Positions 55,113 to 62,920 of a stretch of DNA of 64,000 bases are shown one piece after another (position 1 is the first letter of the stretch; each line of letters begins with the position of its first letter). Below the pieces are notes generated by a model. That model was not told where the DNA came from, did no database searches, and saw nothing but the letters and a program-made list of their open reading frames with translations. This DNA comes from Labilibaculum sp. K2S (GTDB taxonomy: Bacteria; Bacteroidota; Bacteroidia; Bacteroidales; Marinifilaceae). The stretch spans positions 248,001-312,000 of the forward strand of contig NZ_JAUCMW010000003.1 of NCBI RefSeq assembly GCF_030372765.1, given 5' to 3'. Made by a program: the position numbers and the translations under genes.

Positions 55113-56357
55113 ATGAAATTCGATAACATTATTATAGGAGGTGGGTTGAGTGGACTCACCTGTGGAATTAAACTGGCAGAACAAGGAAAAAAATGTGCGA
55201 TAGTTTCATCGGGACAGAGTGCAATCCATTTTTTTTCCGGTTCGTTCGATTTGCTTGGAAAGCTAAATGGACAAGAAGTGAAAAATCCGCTGGAAGCGAT
55301 AAAAACATTGCCCGATGCACATCCTTACCAACGTGTTGGGATTAAAAATATCGCCCGTTTGGCTGTTGAAGCTCCGCAGTTGTTGGATCGTGCCGGCTTA
55401 CAGTTCTCTGGAAAATCAGACCAAAACCATTTTGTATTAACCCCAATGGGAATTATGAAACCGACGTGGTTGACTATTGATGATTTCACCCGTTTCGAAC
55501 AAAATGATGTATTTCCCTGGAAAAAAGCAGTCATCTTAAATTTTAGCGGATTCCTCGATTTCCACACCTTATTTGTTCAGGATGGACTGAAGAAATACGA
55601 CGTGGATGTGCAAATCAAAAACTTTGCGATGAAGGAGTTTGAAGCAATTCGCCGCAATCCGAGTGAAATGCGTTCTACAAATATTGCGAAGGTATTCGAT
55701 CAGGGAGAAGATGTTCTTAATGAATTTGCCCAAAAAGTAAATCAGCTGAGTGAAGGTTTTGAAGTAGTAATTCTGCCGGCAGTATTTGGTTTGTTTACTA
55801 AAAACGTTGTTACGGATCTAAAATCCATGATAAACAAACCATTGGTATTGATTCCGGCCATACCACCATCAGTTCCTGGTATCCGAAGTCAGATATTGTT
55901 GCGTAAACGATTCGAAGAATTAGGAGGGACTTATTTCTTGGGTGATATTGTAGAAGAAGGCACTTTCAAAAACAACCGACTGGTTGCTGTTCAGACCAAT
56001 AATCATGGCAACATTAAACTGGAAGCTGATCAATTTGTTTTGGCCAGCGGAAGCTTCTATAGTAAAGGTATTGTGGCTACACGCGATAAGTTATACGAGC
56101 CTATTTTGGGGCTTGATATTGATGGAGATATCGATAGTGAAAAATGGCTCGATGAGAAGTTCTTTAACGACCAGCCATATATGCATTATGGGGTTAAAAC
56201 CGACAGTGGCTTTCGTGCATTGAAGAACGGGAAGCCAATTGAGAATTTATTTGCAGCAGGTTCTGTGCTTGGAGGGGCTAATGCCCTTAAAGAAGGCAGT
56301 GGAGCCGGCATCAGTTTATTGACTTCGTTGCATGTAGCTGAGCAAATTTTAAAATAA
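55113..56357 (+). CDS. glpB: Anaerobic glycerol-3-phosphate dehydrogenase subunit B
   Basis: 414 residues. FAD-binding start FDNIIIGGGLSGLTCGIKLA, then CAIVSSGQSAIHFFSGSFDL, which is diagnostic for GlpB. Later segments include PTWLTIDDFTRFEQ, ILPAVFGL, IPAIPPSVPGIRSQILLRKR and the C-terminal GSVLGGANALKEGSGAGISL. GlpB is the flavin subunit that carries electrons between GlpA and the GlpC iron-sulfur protein. It lies between glpA and glpC with 12- and 7-base spacers, so the three make one operon. Confidence 0.95.
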   Translation: MKFDNIIIGGGLSGLTCGIKLAEQGKKCAIVSSGQSAIHFFSGSFDLLGKLNGQEVKNPLEAIKTLPDAHPYQRVGIKNIARLAVEAPQLLDRAGLQFSGKSDQNHFVLTPMGIMKPTWLTIDDFTRFEQNDVFPWKKAVILNFSGFLDFHTLFVQDGLKKYDVDVQIKNFAMKEFEAIRRNPSEMRSTNIAKVFDQGEDVLNEFAQKVNQLSEGFEVVILPAVFGLFTKNVVTDLKSMINKPLVLIPAIPPSVPGIRSQILLRKRFEELGGTYFLGDIVEEGTFKNNRLVAVQTNNHGNIKLEADQFVLASGSFYSKGIVATRDKLYEPILGLDIDGDIDSEKWLDEKFFNDQPYMHYGVKTDSGFRALKNGKPIENLFAAGSVLGGANALKEGSGAGISLLTSLHVAEQILK

Positions 56358-56364
56358 CAGGATC

Positions 56365-57624
56365 ATGAAAAAGGAAATATTTGAACCATTCAATAGCAGC
56401 GATAATAATTTTGAACAGTGTGTGAAGTGTACGATTTGTACTGTTTATTGTCCCGTTCTGGAAGTGAATCCAGATTATCCGGGACCAAAACAGTCGGGGC
56501 CTGATGGAGAACGGTTGCGTTTGAAGGATCCAAACTTTTTCGATGAATCATTAAAGTTGTGTCTTAACTGCAAACGCTGTGAAGTTGCTTGTCCGCACGG
56601 AGTGAAAATTGGAGATATTATTCAGCTGGCGCGTATCAAATACAGTAAGAAAAAGCCAAAAGTTAGGGATATGATTCTTGCAAATACGGATATTGTAGGT
56701 ACTATGGCAAGCACATTTGCACCTATTGTGAATCCTATTGTTGCTCTAAAGCCTGTTCGGCTCATAATGGATGGTGTGCTGAAAATAGATCATCACCGTA
56801 TATTCCCTAAATATGCAGGGATGAGGTTCGAGACCTGGTACCGCAGATATGCTGCATCAAAGCAGAACGATTTCAAGAAACATGTCAGCTACTTTCATGG
56901 CTGTTATGTAAATTATAATTTTCCTAAGCAAGGCAAAGACCTGATTAAAATTATGAATGCGGCAGGTTATGGTGTTCATCTTCTCGAAAAGGAAAAATGT
57001 TGTGGAGTAGCTTTAATTTCTAATAATCTTATCAAACAAGCCACAAAACAAGCACGTCACAATGTGGAAGCCTTTAAAAAATCGATCGTAGACAAGAATA
57101 TGCCTGTAATATCCACCTCCTCAACCTGTATATTCACCATTCGCGATGAGTATCCGCATTTATTGGGGGTGAAGAACGACGAAATTCGCGACAAAAGCGA
57201 ACTGGCTACCCGCTTCCTGTTCCGTTTAATCGATTCAGGTAAGCTTAAATTGGTTTTTAAGAAGGATTACAGAAAACGAATTGCTTACCATACTCCTTGT
57301 CACATGGAGAAGCTTGGCTGGTCTATTTATTCCACCGCCTTACTGAAAATGATTCCGGGAATTGATTTTGTATCGCTTGAATCGCGATGCTGCGGTATTG
57401 CGGGGACTTATGGTTTCAAAAAAGAAAATTACAAAACGTCGCAGGGAGTAGGGAAACCGCTCTTCGATCAGATAGAGAGCTCAGATGTCGATTTTGTAGC
57501 TACCGATTGTGAAACCTGCAAGTGGCAAATTGAGATGTCGACCGCAAAAAAGGTAGAACATCCTATTTCTATTCTTGCCGAAGCATTGGATGTGGAAGCA
57601 ACTGTAAAATTATGGCAAAAGTAA
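56365..57624 (+). CDS. glpC: Anaerobic glycerol-3-phosphate dehydrogenase subunit C
   Basis: 419-residue membrane-associated iron-sulfur subunit that passes electrons to menaquinone. Two N-terminal 4Fe-4S clusters are visible: CVKCTICTVYCPVLEVNPDY and CLNCKRCEVACPHGVKIG, each with the C-x2-C-x2-C-x3-C-P pattern. Two CCG domains follow (SYFHGCYVNYNFPKQGKDL with LEKEKCCGVALI, and AYHTPCHMEKLGW with LESRCCGIAGTYG), the heterodisulfide-reductase-like cysteine motif. With glpA and glpB it forms the anaerobic complex. The operon lacks glpK and glpF, so glycerol uptake and phosphorylation must be encoded elsewhere. Confidence 0.96.
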   Translation: MKKEIFEPFNSSDNNFEQCVKCTICTVYCPVLEVNPDYPGPKQSGPDGERLRLKDPNFFDESLKLCLNCKRCEVACPHGVKIGDIIQLARIKYSKKKPKVRDMILANTDIVGTMASTFAPIVNPIVALKPVRLIMDGVLKIDHHRIFPKYAGMRFETWYRRYAASKQNDFKKHVSYFHGCYVNYNFPKQGKDLIKIMNAAGYGVHLLEKEKCCGVALISNNLIKQATKQARHNVEAFKKSIVDKNMPVISTSSTCIFTIRDEYPHLLGVKNDEIRDKSELATRFLFRLIDSGKLKLVFKKDYRKRIAYHTPCHMEKLGWSIYSTALLKMIPGIDFVSLESRCCGIAGTYGFKKENYKTSQGVGKPLFDQIESSDVDFVATDCETCKWQIEMSTAKKVEHPISILAEALDVEATVKLWQK

Positions 57625-57688
57625 ATTGATGAGAATCATGAGAAGGGTGGCTTAACAGGGTACCCGGGTTTTATAAATGTTAGGGTGT

Positions 57689-57738
57689 AATGCCGCAATT
57701 ATTGGATGATAAAATTCTTTGCTTGCGGCATTATTGTT
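57689..57738 (+). terminator. Hairpin after glpC, probable terminator
   Basis: 10-bp stem AATGCCGCAA / TTGCGGCATT (57689-57698 with 57723-57732), 24-base loop, then ATTGTTT. The large loop makes termination less certain. Confidence 0.5.
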
Positions 57739-57787
57739 TCTGGTCGATTCGGTTTTTCTTTCAATAAGTATCGGTAAAAGCATAAAA

Positions 57788-57809
57788 AAAGGACGCCTAA
57801 GCGTCCTTT
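57788..57809. terminator. Bidirectional terminator between glpC and the TlpA gene
   Basis: 9-bp stem AAAGGACGC / GCGTCCTTT with loop CTAA. Seven A bases on the left give a T-run for leftward transcripts from the TlpA-type gene. Confidence 0.88.
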
Positions 57810-57829
57810 ATCTTTCGTATTATTTGGGG

Positions 57830-59269
57830 TTACCTGCCGGCCAATTGTAATAGTTGTTCTTTTAGTTTTGGATTGTTTGGTCTGTCAGCATTGTATGATA
57901 TTAATCTGCCATCCTTATCAATGATGATATAGGTTGGTACTGCATTAATTGAAAGCAACTGGTGTAGCTTAGAATTAAAGCCATTTGCAAATCGATACTG
58001 ATTCTTTTCCGATTGAGATACTTTGTATACTTCGGGCCACAGATTGTCCGATTTTTTATCAACAGTCATGTAGACAAATTCGATAGCCTGATCGCTTAGA
58101 TCTTCTTTTAATTTTTTGGAAGCAGGCATTGCCATACGGCAGGGACCGCAGCCCAAGCTCCAAATATCTAAATAAACTACTTTGCCTTTGTATTTGTCCA
58201 GCATTCCTCTTACGGTTAATTCGTTTTCGTTGCTGTCGAATAGTGTTGTTTCAAGAATATCCTGCTGAAGTGGTGCACCAATCATTGCTTTTTTAGCCTC
58301 GTATTTGCTAAGTTCTCTGTCAGCAATTTTCCTGCAGTTGTCGTCGGTGTTAATCTTGTAGAAGGTTTCTATTAATTTTGGGTCATCTGTATTTCTATAC
58401 GTCACGTTAAAATAGATTTCAAGAAGCATTGTATATTCCCTCGTTTTGCCGCTAAGCGAATCCATAATAACCGAAAGTTTTGCATCCTCTTTGCTAAGAG
58501 TAGTGTCGGAAGCCATCCTTTTTAGAGCTTCCTTTCGAATTAAAGAGTTAAAAAGGTTAATGTAATCACTGCAAATTAGATATTCATCGTTTTGAACGGA
58601 AGCAAACGTTTTGTACTTGTCGGCTCCTTTGGGTAATTGCAAGGAGTCTATGTTTTTTCTGTTTTTTCTGGAATAAACTAATGGTGCATTCTGCAATAAA
58701 TTGATGTTGTCAATTTTCGTTTCTATTTCGAAAAAGTGAAGGAATTCTTTTTGCAATTCATGTTTCTGTTTGAAAACGGCCAATTCACTTTGTCTGATGT
58801 TTACGTAGTCAGTAATCATTTTAAACATGTCTTCGAGTGTGTGATCTTCGGTGTACCATGATCGCACCAGTTCATTTCGATCGCATTTTTTTACTTTTTC
58901 GAGCTGATATAGAAAACTGTTTTCAGCAGCCCCGGTTCCTTCAAACCGAAGAGAGTCGCCATCAACAGTTATTTCCAATTTATCGCCGGGGCTAAGAACC
59001 AATGAGTTTCGGTTATTGTTGCAGGTCATCATTCCTTTGCTGATACTCTGAATAGGTATATCAATGCTAAAATGTCCGGCACTGTCTACCTTGGCTGTTT
59101 GTGTTTTGCCTAAAGGTTCAGCAGGGTTTTCTTTAAACCACATAAACTCTATTTTCTCCGCATCCGAGGAGAGTATTTTGCCGTTGACTGTTGCAAATTT
59201 AGCTTGTTCTTTTGGTGTGCAGGAGCTTACAAGCAGTAAGAATGCACAGATTACAGATAGTTTATACAT
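57830..59269 (-). CDS. TlpA-like thioredoxin-fold lipoprotein with DUF4369-type N-terminus
   Basis: 479 residues. Lipoprotein signal (CAFLLLVSSC). Residues about 25-125 are the beta-rich DUF4369 module (VNGKILSSDAEKIEFMWFK, LSPGDKLEITVDGDSLRFEG). A helical middle part is followed by the C-terminal TlpA/ResA-like domain from about 340, with LDIWSLGCGPCRMAMPASKK carrying the CxxC-type redox pair (Cys-Gly-Pro-Cys) and VPTYIIIDKDGRLI with the cis-Pro. Periplasmic thiol-disulfide oxidoreductase; the partner is unknown. Single-gene unit ended by a terminator. Confidence 0.9.
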   Translation of the reverse strand: MYKLSVICAFLLLVSSCTPKEQAKFATVNGKILSSDAEKIEFMWFKENPAEPLGKTQTAKVDSAGHFSIDIPIQSISKGMMTCNNNRNSLVLSPGDKLEITVDGDSLRFEGTGAAENSFLYQLEKVKKCDRNELVRSWYTEDHTLEDMFKMITDYVNIRQSELAVFKQKHELQKEFLHFFEIETKIDNINLLQNAPLVYSRKNRKNIDSLQLPKGADKYKTFASVQNDEYLICSDYINLFNSLIRKEALKRMASDTTLSKEDAKLSVIMDSLSGKTREYTMLLEIYFNVTYRNTDDPKLIETFYKINTDDNCRKIADRELSKYEAKKAMIGAPLQQDILETTLFDSNENELTVRGMLDKYKGKVVYLDIWSLGCGPCRMAMPASKKLKEDLSDQAIEFVYMTVDKKSDNLWPEVYKVSQSEKNQYRFANGFNSKLHQLLSINAVPTYIIIDKDGRLISYNADRPNNPKLKEQLLQLAGR

Positions 59270-59423
59270 TTTATTGTTTTGGGTAAATAGTTAAAAAATA
59301 TTGGGTTCGATATAATTTTCGTCTAATATAATAATTAATATTCCTGTGTATCTGCTATGAGTTGTGAAATTAAACACAAATTGTATTGTTAAACTTTTTT
59401 TTTCAAAAAAAACAGAAGGCATA

Positions 59424-59452
59424 AAAAAAGGATGCTGTAAGCATCCTTTTTT
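59424..59452. terminator. Terminator after the hsp20 operon
   Basis: 12-bp stem AAAAAAGGATGC / GCATCCTTTTTT with loop TGTAA, symmetrical and so bidirectional. It lies 50 bases after the stop of the 83-residue gene on the minus strand. The 232-base stretch 59270-59501 holds nothing else. Confidence 0.88.
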
Positions 59453-59501
59453 AAACTAGTTTCTCTGTTTACTTTTTAAATTTAAGAAATCATTTATGTC
59501 A

Positions 59502-59753
59502 TTAGGCTCCTTCCTGAATCAACGAATGTCTAAATGCCTGCTCAACACAATCTTTGTGAGAAAAATAGAAATTACTTTTTAACCAGGTAAACAACTCAAA
59601 TAGTTCTTTTTCGTTTAACCATTCGAATGATTTCAGAAGTTCTTTTCGAAACAAATGTTTCTGATCTGAAACCGATTGTAAAACAAATTTCTGATGTTCC
59701 AGCATAGCGGTAATGTTTTTGATTTCAGTAACTTTCTTCAAGTTTAGTTCCAT
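59502..59753 (-). CDS. Small helical protein, 83 residues, after hsp20
   Basis: Not recognised. Mostly helical and charged, MELNLKKVTEIKNITAMLEH, then QKHLFRKELLKSFEWLNEKE and CVEQAFRHSLIQEGA. No signal or membrane segment. It starts 34 bases after the hsp20 stop on the same strand and ends 50 bases before a strong terminator, so it is probably the second gene of a heat-shock operon. A role with the small heat-shock protein is inference from position. Confidence 0.65.
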   Translation of the reverse strand: MELNLKKVTEIKNITAMLEHQKFVLQSVSDQKHLFRKELLKSFEWLNEKELFELFTWLKSNFYFSHKDCVEQAFRHSLIQEGA

Positions 59754-59787
59754 TAGGGAAGCAAACTAGTCCTTCCCTTTTCTTACT

Positions 59788-60231
59788 TTAGGTGATAGAA
59801 ATACTTCTTGAAGGTTTTGGTTTTGCTTCTTCCTTTTTGGGTAGATGAATGGTAAGAATTCCATCATTGTACTTGGCAGAAATTTTATCGCCGTTTACCA
59901 GATCGATCGGTAATTGGAATGATCTGTGAAACGACTGATAACAAAACTCCCTTCGTGAGAATTTTCCATCCTTGCTTTCCTTTTCTTCTTTTAGTTCCGA
60001 AGAAATAGTAAGCAGATTGTTCTCTACATTGATCTTAAAATCACTCTTTTTCATTCCCGGAGCAGCAACTTCAATCAGGTATTCATTTTCGTTTTCGCGA
60101 ACATTTACTGCGGGCAATGTGGTGTTGGTATTCGAAAAGTTCGAATTGTTCCAATCCACCCAGTCTCTTGAGAAGAAATTGTCCAATAAGGATGGAAAGA
60201 AATTGTCTGAATTTCGTTTTACTAGTGTCAT
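59788..60231 (-). CDS. Small heat-shock protein Hsp20 / alpha-crystallin
   Basis: 147-residue ATP-independent holdase. The alpha-crystallin domain is at about 40-135: PAVNVRENENEYLIEVAAPG, SDFKINVENNLLTISSEL, EFCYQSFHRSFQLPIDLVNG and the beta9 motif AKYNDGILTIHLPK. The C-terminal tail has the I-x-I type anchor (RSISIT). The N-terminus MTLVKRNSDNFFPSLLDNFF is typical of Bacteroidetes Hsp20. A perfect AGGAGG lies seven bases upstream. The 533-base upstream region holds palindromes and phased boxes described separately. Confidence 0.96.
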   Translation of the reverse strand: MTLVKRNSDNFFPSLLDNFFSRDWVDWNNSNFSNTNTTLPAVNVRENENEYLIEVAAPGMKKSDFKINVENNLLTISSELKEEKESKDGKFSRREFCYQSFHRSFQLPIDLVNGDKISAKYNDGILTIHLPKKEEAKPKPSRSISIT

Positions 60232-60238
60232 GATAAAT

Positions 60239-60244
60239 CCTCCT
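60239..60244 (-). promoter_or_regulatory. Strong Shine-Dalgarno site of hsp20
   Basis: AGGAGG on the minus strand, seven bases before the hsp20 ATG, the same distance as for the hibernation factor gene. Confidence 0.8.
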
Positions 60245-60263
60245 AAATTTTACAGTTATTAAT

Positions 60264-60311
60264 TCAAAAATAAATAAGTACGTACTTGTAAAAATATTCG
60301 AATCGCGATTC
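60264..60311 (-). promoter_or_regulatory. hsp20 promoter region with two 12-bp palindromes
   Basis: A minus-strand TATTTTTG (60264-60271) fits the -7 box. Just upstream is the perfect palindrome AAGTACGTACTT (60276-60287), and 12 bases further GAATCGCGATTC (60300-60311), also perfect. Their place between and above the core elements fits operators for a dimeric regulator. No -33 TTTG was found, so activation or a different sigma factor is possible. Confidence 0.5.
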
Positions 60312-60442
60312 ATTATCATTCGATCAAAACAGATGCCAAAATAGAAAATGTTGAGCGTGTGTTGGTTCCTAAAAGGCAATAAAGACAGGTGTTTTAAGTT
60401 TTTTTTTTGATGGCATCGGTAGACTTTTAAAGCTTTTTTGTT

Positions 60443-60517
60443 TGACATTTTGACGCGTCGGATTCGAAATAAATGTCATTTTGACGTTTCAGATTATGTA
60501 TCAATGTCATCCTGACT
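60443..60517. promoter_or_regulatory. Three 13-bp boxes phased at exactly 31 bp
   Basis: TGACATTTTGACG (60443-60455), TGTCATTTTGACG (60474-60486) and TGTCATCCTGACT (60505-60517). Each has two half-sites, TGWCA and TGAC, three bases apart. The 31-bp period is about three helical turns, so the boxes face one side of DNA. They lie in the 533-base region between the divergent hsp20 gene and the gene at 60765, so either or both may be controlled. The rest of the region shows no gene. Confidence 0.55.
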
Positions 60518-60753
60518 TAAGAGAGGTAAGCTTTGTAATATTTCCTTGTAAAAAACATCCGAACAGAAGCAATATTATTTTTTAGGAGTACCGTACTGCT
60601 TACTTTCACGCTACTATTAATCAGTTTTCCTGACCAATTTATTTTTTTGTTTTGCCAGTAAATTAGATTTAATTTAGCGGGATTACTGATTGTAACAGTG
60701 GCATGAATTCTTGCCGTCATCAGAAAAGAAAAACATTGTATCATTAAATACAT

Positions 60754-60759
60754 AGGAGG
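60754..60759 (+). promoter_or_regulatory. Strong Shine-Dalgarno site of the Met-rich secreted protein gene
   Basis: AGGAGG five bases before the ATG at 60765. Confidence 0.75.
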
Positions 60760-60764
60760 TTTGT

Positions 60765-61682
60765 ATGAGTAAGTTAAAAATGATTTTGCTGATGGGTTTT
60801 GTGTGCGTGTTTGGCATTAAATTGCAGGCACAGTACATTATTGAACAAATTGCTTATGAAATTCCCATTAACTATGAATTAGTTCCGGCGGATAAGGAGT
60901 TTGAAGATGCTGCCGATGAGGCCCGGTTTTTTCTTCAGCTTCCTGAAAGTAAATTAAAAGATGCGGCTCAAAAAGAGTATGGGGATATCGAGATCATTAA
61001 ATCAACAATTTATATCGACGGCGATAACTTTGCCGTGGAAAGCCTGTCGAAAGAGGATGGCAGAACTACCGTGATTTTGAACCATAACAAAGGCTTAATT
61101 TACTACGTTTTATGGTCGCAGAAGAAGATCTACGAGATGTCGGCTGAGGACATGGCAGAAATTCAGAAAGGTGCCGGTGCAGCCATGCAAAAGATGATGG
61201 CACACTTGCCGCCCGAAATGCAGGAGCAGGCAAAAATGGAAGAAGGACAGCCGCAAACCGCGAAACAAATTACAGCAACCGGACGCGAGATGGTTAAATA
61301 CGGACAGCGATGCAGCGAATATTTATTGGAAGACGAGCAGGAGCTGTTGGTAATTTGGGCTGCGGACGATAGTATGGGTTTGGCCAAAAAAGCAAAAAGT
61401 ATGTCAGAGAAAATGGCTGAAATTTTTCCTTCGATGGATGAGGAGGAGCAGGACGAATGGGATTTTGTGGCAGGGAAAATACCCGTTGAAGTACGAACCT
61501 TTCGCCTCGATGCAATGGATGGAGCCCAAATGGAGATCCAGGCAATTACCCGAATCAATCAAGTTAATCCTCCTGTCGAAAAATTCATTTTGCCTGCCGA
61601 GGCTGTTGGTTTCGAGAGAAGTTCTTTTAAAGACATGATGACCCAAATGCAGCAAATGATGCAGGGAATGGAAGAAGACTAA
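60765..61682 (+). CDS. Secreted DUF4412-like protein with Met-rich acidic C-terminus
   Basis: 305 residues with a signal peptide (LLMGFVCVFGIKLQAQ). The pattern of a short beta domain (IKSTIYIDGDNFAVESLSKE, NHNKGLIYYVLWSQKKIYEM) followed by QITATGREMVKYGQRCSEYL resembles DUF4412 proteins, which are exported and of unknown function. The middle and end are rich in Met and acidic residues (MQKMMAHLPPEMQEQAKMEE; MMTQMQQMMQGMEED), a composition that could bind copper or chaperone proteins. The ATG is fixed by the AGGAGG upstream. It is divergent from hsp20 across the region with phased boxes. Confidence 0.75.
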   Translation: MSKLKMILLMGFVCVFGIKLQAQYIIEQIAYEIPINYELVPADKEFEDAADEARFFLQLPESKLKDAAQKEYGDIEIIKSTIYIDGDNFAVESLSKEDGRTTVILNHNKGLIYYVLWSQKKIYEMSAEDMAEIQKGAGAAMQKMMAHLPPEMQEQAKMEEGQPQTAKQITATGREMVKYGQRCSEYLLEDEQELLVIWAADDSMGLAKKAKSMSEKMAEIFPSMDEEEQDEWDFVAGKIPVEVRTFRLDAMDGAQMEIQAITRINQVNPPVEKFILPAEAVGFERSSFKDMMTQMQQMMQGMEED

Positions 61683-61710
61683 ACAACTGCGGGAACGAAT
61701 ACCTTTCCTA

Positions 61711-61755
61711 AAAAACTCCCCTTCAGTGCATTCAAGCTGAAGGGGAGTTTTCCTT
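61711..61755. terminator. Bidirectional terminator
   Basis: 15-bp stem AAAACTCCCCTTCAG / CTGAAGGGGAGTTTT with a loop of about 10 bases, between two convergent genes. Confidence 0.92.
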
Positions 61756-61779
61756 TTAAATATAATTTGTGTTCTCTGT

Positions 61780-62475
61780 TTAGGATTCGATTAAATCATC
61801 GGGTGCGTTTTGCGACGATTTTGGTTTTGGCAATGTATATTTTGCCATGCGGGCAGCATCATCGCTAAAAATGATTTGCGCAATATCGTTTATTGGTTTA
61901 ACCAACTGATACACTTCGTTAAGTATTTGAGTGCGTTGTTGAGTAATAACGCCACGCTTTTTTTTAAATATTTCCTGTTCAATATTGGCTTTTTTCAATT
62001 GTTCGGCCTTGCTCATTAGCTGGCTGATTAATTCCTGCGAACATCCGGCAGCCACCAAATTGGCTTGATAACTTTCGGAGGTTTTCGCATGTTGTTCCAT
62101 AAACAGAACCATTTTGGCTTGCGAATCTCTTACATTACTAATGTCATTAAAACCAAATTGATTTTGAACCGCGGTATTGCCTTTAAAGGCTTTGCGAACA
62201 AAATAAGCTATGGTTTTGTAGGAATGGTTGCAGTCTGCCATGGCATCGAGTACCATTTGGGTGTGCTCGGCCATTTCATCAATAATTACCTGATCCGATT
62301 TTTGTGCCATTACCGCGGCCAGTGAATCTTTAATTTTTGTTCCGTATTCCGGAGTAAAAGTGGAGTCGAATGCAATAAATGCATCCGAATCGTTGAGGTA
62401 CATTTCAGCAACTACCCCTGCATATTCAAGAAGGCTTGCTTCCGGAATTTTAAATAATCTATCGTTTAAAGACAT
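61780..62475 (-). CDS. Uncharacterised cytoplasmic protein, 231 residues
   Basis: Not recognised with confidence; the length and helical pattern recall Bacteroidetes DUF6261-type proteins, but this was not checked. Almost entirely helical (MSLNDRLFKIPEASLLEYAG, NQFGFNDISNVRDSQAKMVL, QRTQILNEVYQLVKPINDIA). The C-terminus is Pro/Ser-rich (LPKPKSSQNAPDDLIES). No signal or membrane segment. A minus-strand terminator-like hairpin about 85 bases upstream suggests its transcription starts independently. Confidence 0.75.
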   Translation of the reverse strand: MSLNDRLFKIPEASLLEYAGVVAEMYLNDSDAFIAFDSTFTPEYGTKIKDSLAAVMAQKSDQVIIDEMAEHTQMVLDAMADCNHSYKTIAYFVRKAFKGNTAVQNQFGFNDISNVRDSQAKMVLFMEQHAKTSESYQANLVAAGCSQELISQLMSKAEQLKKANIEQEIFKKKRGVITQQRTQILNEVYQLVKPINDIAQIIFSDDAARMAKYTLPKPKSSQNAPDDLIES

Positions 62476-62552
62476 ATTTAAATTGTTTTTTAGTGTTTTT
62501 AAAAATGTGAATGCTTATATATCCGGATTAATTGTCCGGTTATGAGAGGATG

Positions 62553-62585
62553 AAAAAAAACGAACCAGAATCCTAATTTGGTTCG
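62553..62585 (-). terminator. Leftward terminator upstream of the 231-residue gene
   Basis: Read on the minus strand, CGAACCA and TGGTTCG pair around an 11-base loop and are followed by eight T bases. No leftward gene ends just upstream, so it must end a transcript that crosses the 41-bp repeats, unless it acts as an attenuator for the following gene. Confidence 0.6.
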
Positions 62586-62656
62586 GTTTTAATCGGGATT
62601 AGCTGTATTTATTGAGCGGAGAAGTATCCGCATTTTGGGCGAATCTTACCCGAATT

Positions 62657-62833
62657 TGGGCGGGCAATGCCTCATTTTGAAATGATTCTCCACAAATCGG
62701 GCGGACAATGCCCCATCTCGGAATGGCTCTCCACAAATCGGGCGGACAATGCCCCACTTCGGAATGACTCTCCGCAAATCGGGCGGACAGTGCCCCATCT
62801 CGGAATGACTCTCAGCAAATCGGGCGGACAGTC
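62657..62833. repeat. 41-bp tandem repeat, four copies plus a partial one
   Basis: Units at 62657-62697, 62698-62738, 62739-62779 and 62780-62820, then a partial unit from 62821. The core is CGGGCGGACAATGCCCC with ACAAAT at the end of each unit. The first unit is the most diverged, and a degenerate further copy may precede it. The unit is visibly richer in G and C than the surroundings and is not a multiple of three, so frames through it do not encode a regular repeat protein. Confidence 0.92.
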
Positions 62834-62920
62834 CCGACAAAATTGCAAAGGCATTCCCGATTGTTTTGCTCTTTGCCTTAACTAAAGGCTCTTTTTGCAT
62901 TTGTATTTATCCTGATTAAA

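Noticed and set aside
60517-60753. 78-residue leftward frame upstream of the secreted protein gene
   Set aside because: No recognisable signal, poor composition, and it covers the control region of the gene at 60765.
61163-61558. 131-residue Ser/Cys-rich leftward frame
   Set aside because: Opposite to the secreted Met-rich gene, whose signal peptide and Shine-Dalgarno site support the + strand.
62657-62833. CRISPR array
   Set aside because: The units are directly tandem with no variable spacers, and no cas genes are visible.
62646-62900. 84-residue leftward frame across the 41-bp repeats
   Set aside because: The repeat unit is not a multiple of three, so the peptide is not a regular repeat; all frames happen to stay open and the composition is unlike the other genes. 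A rightward frame in the same place is equally open.
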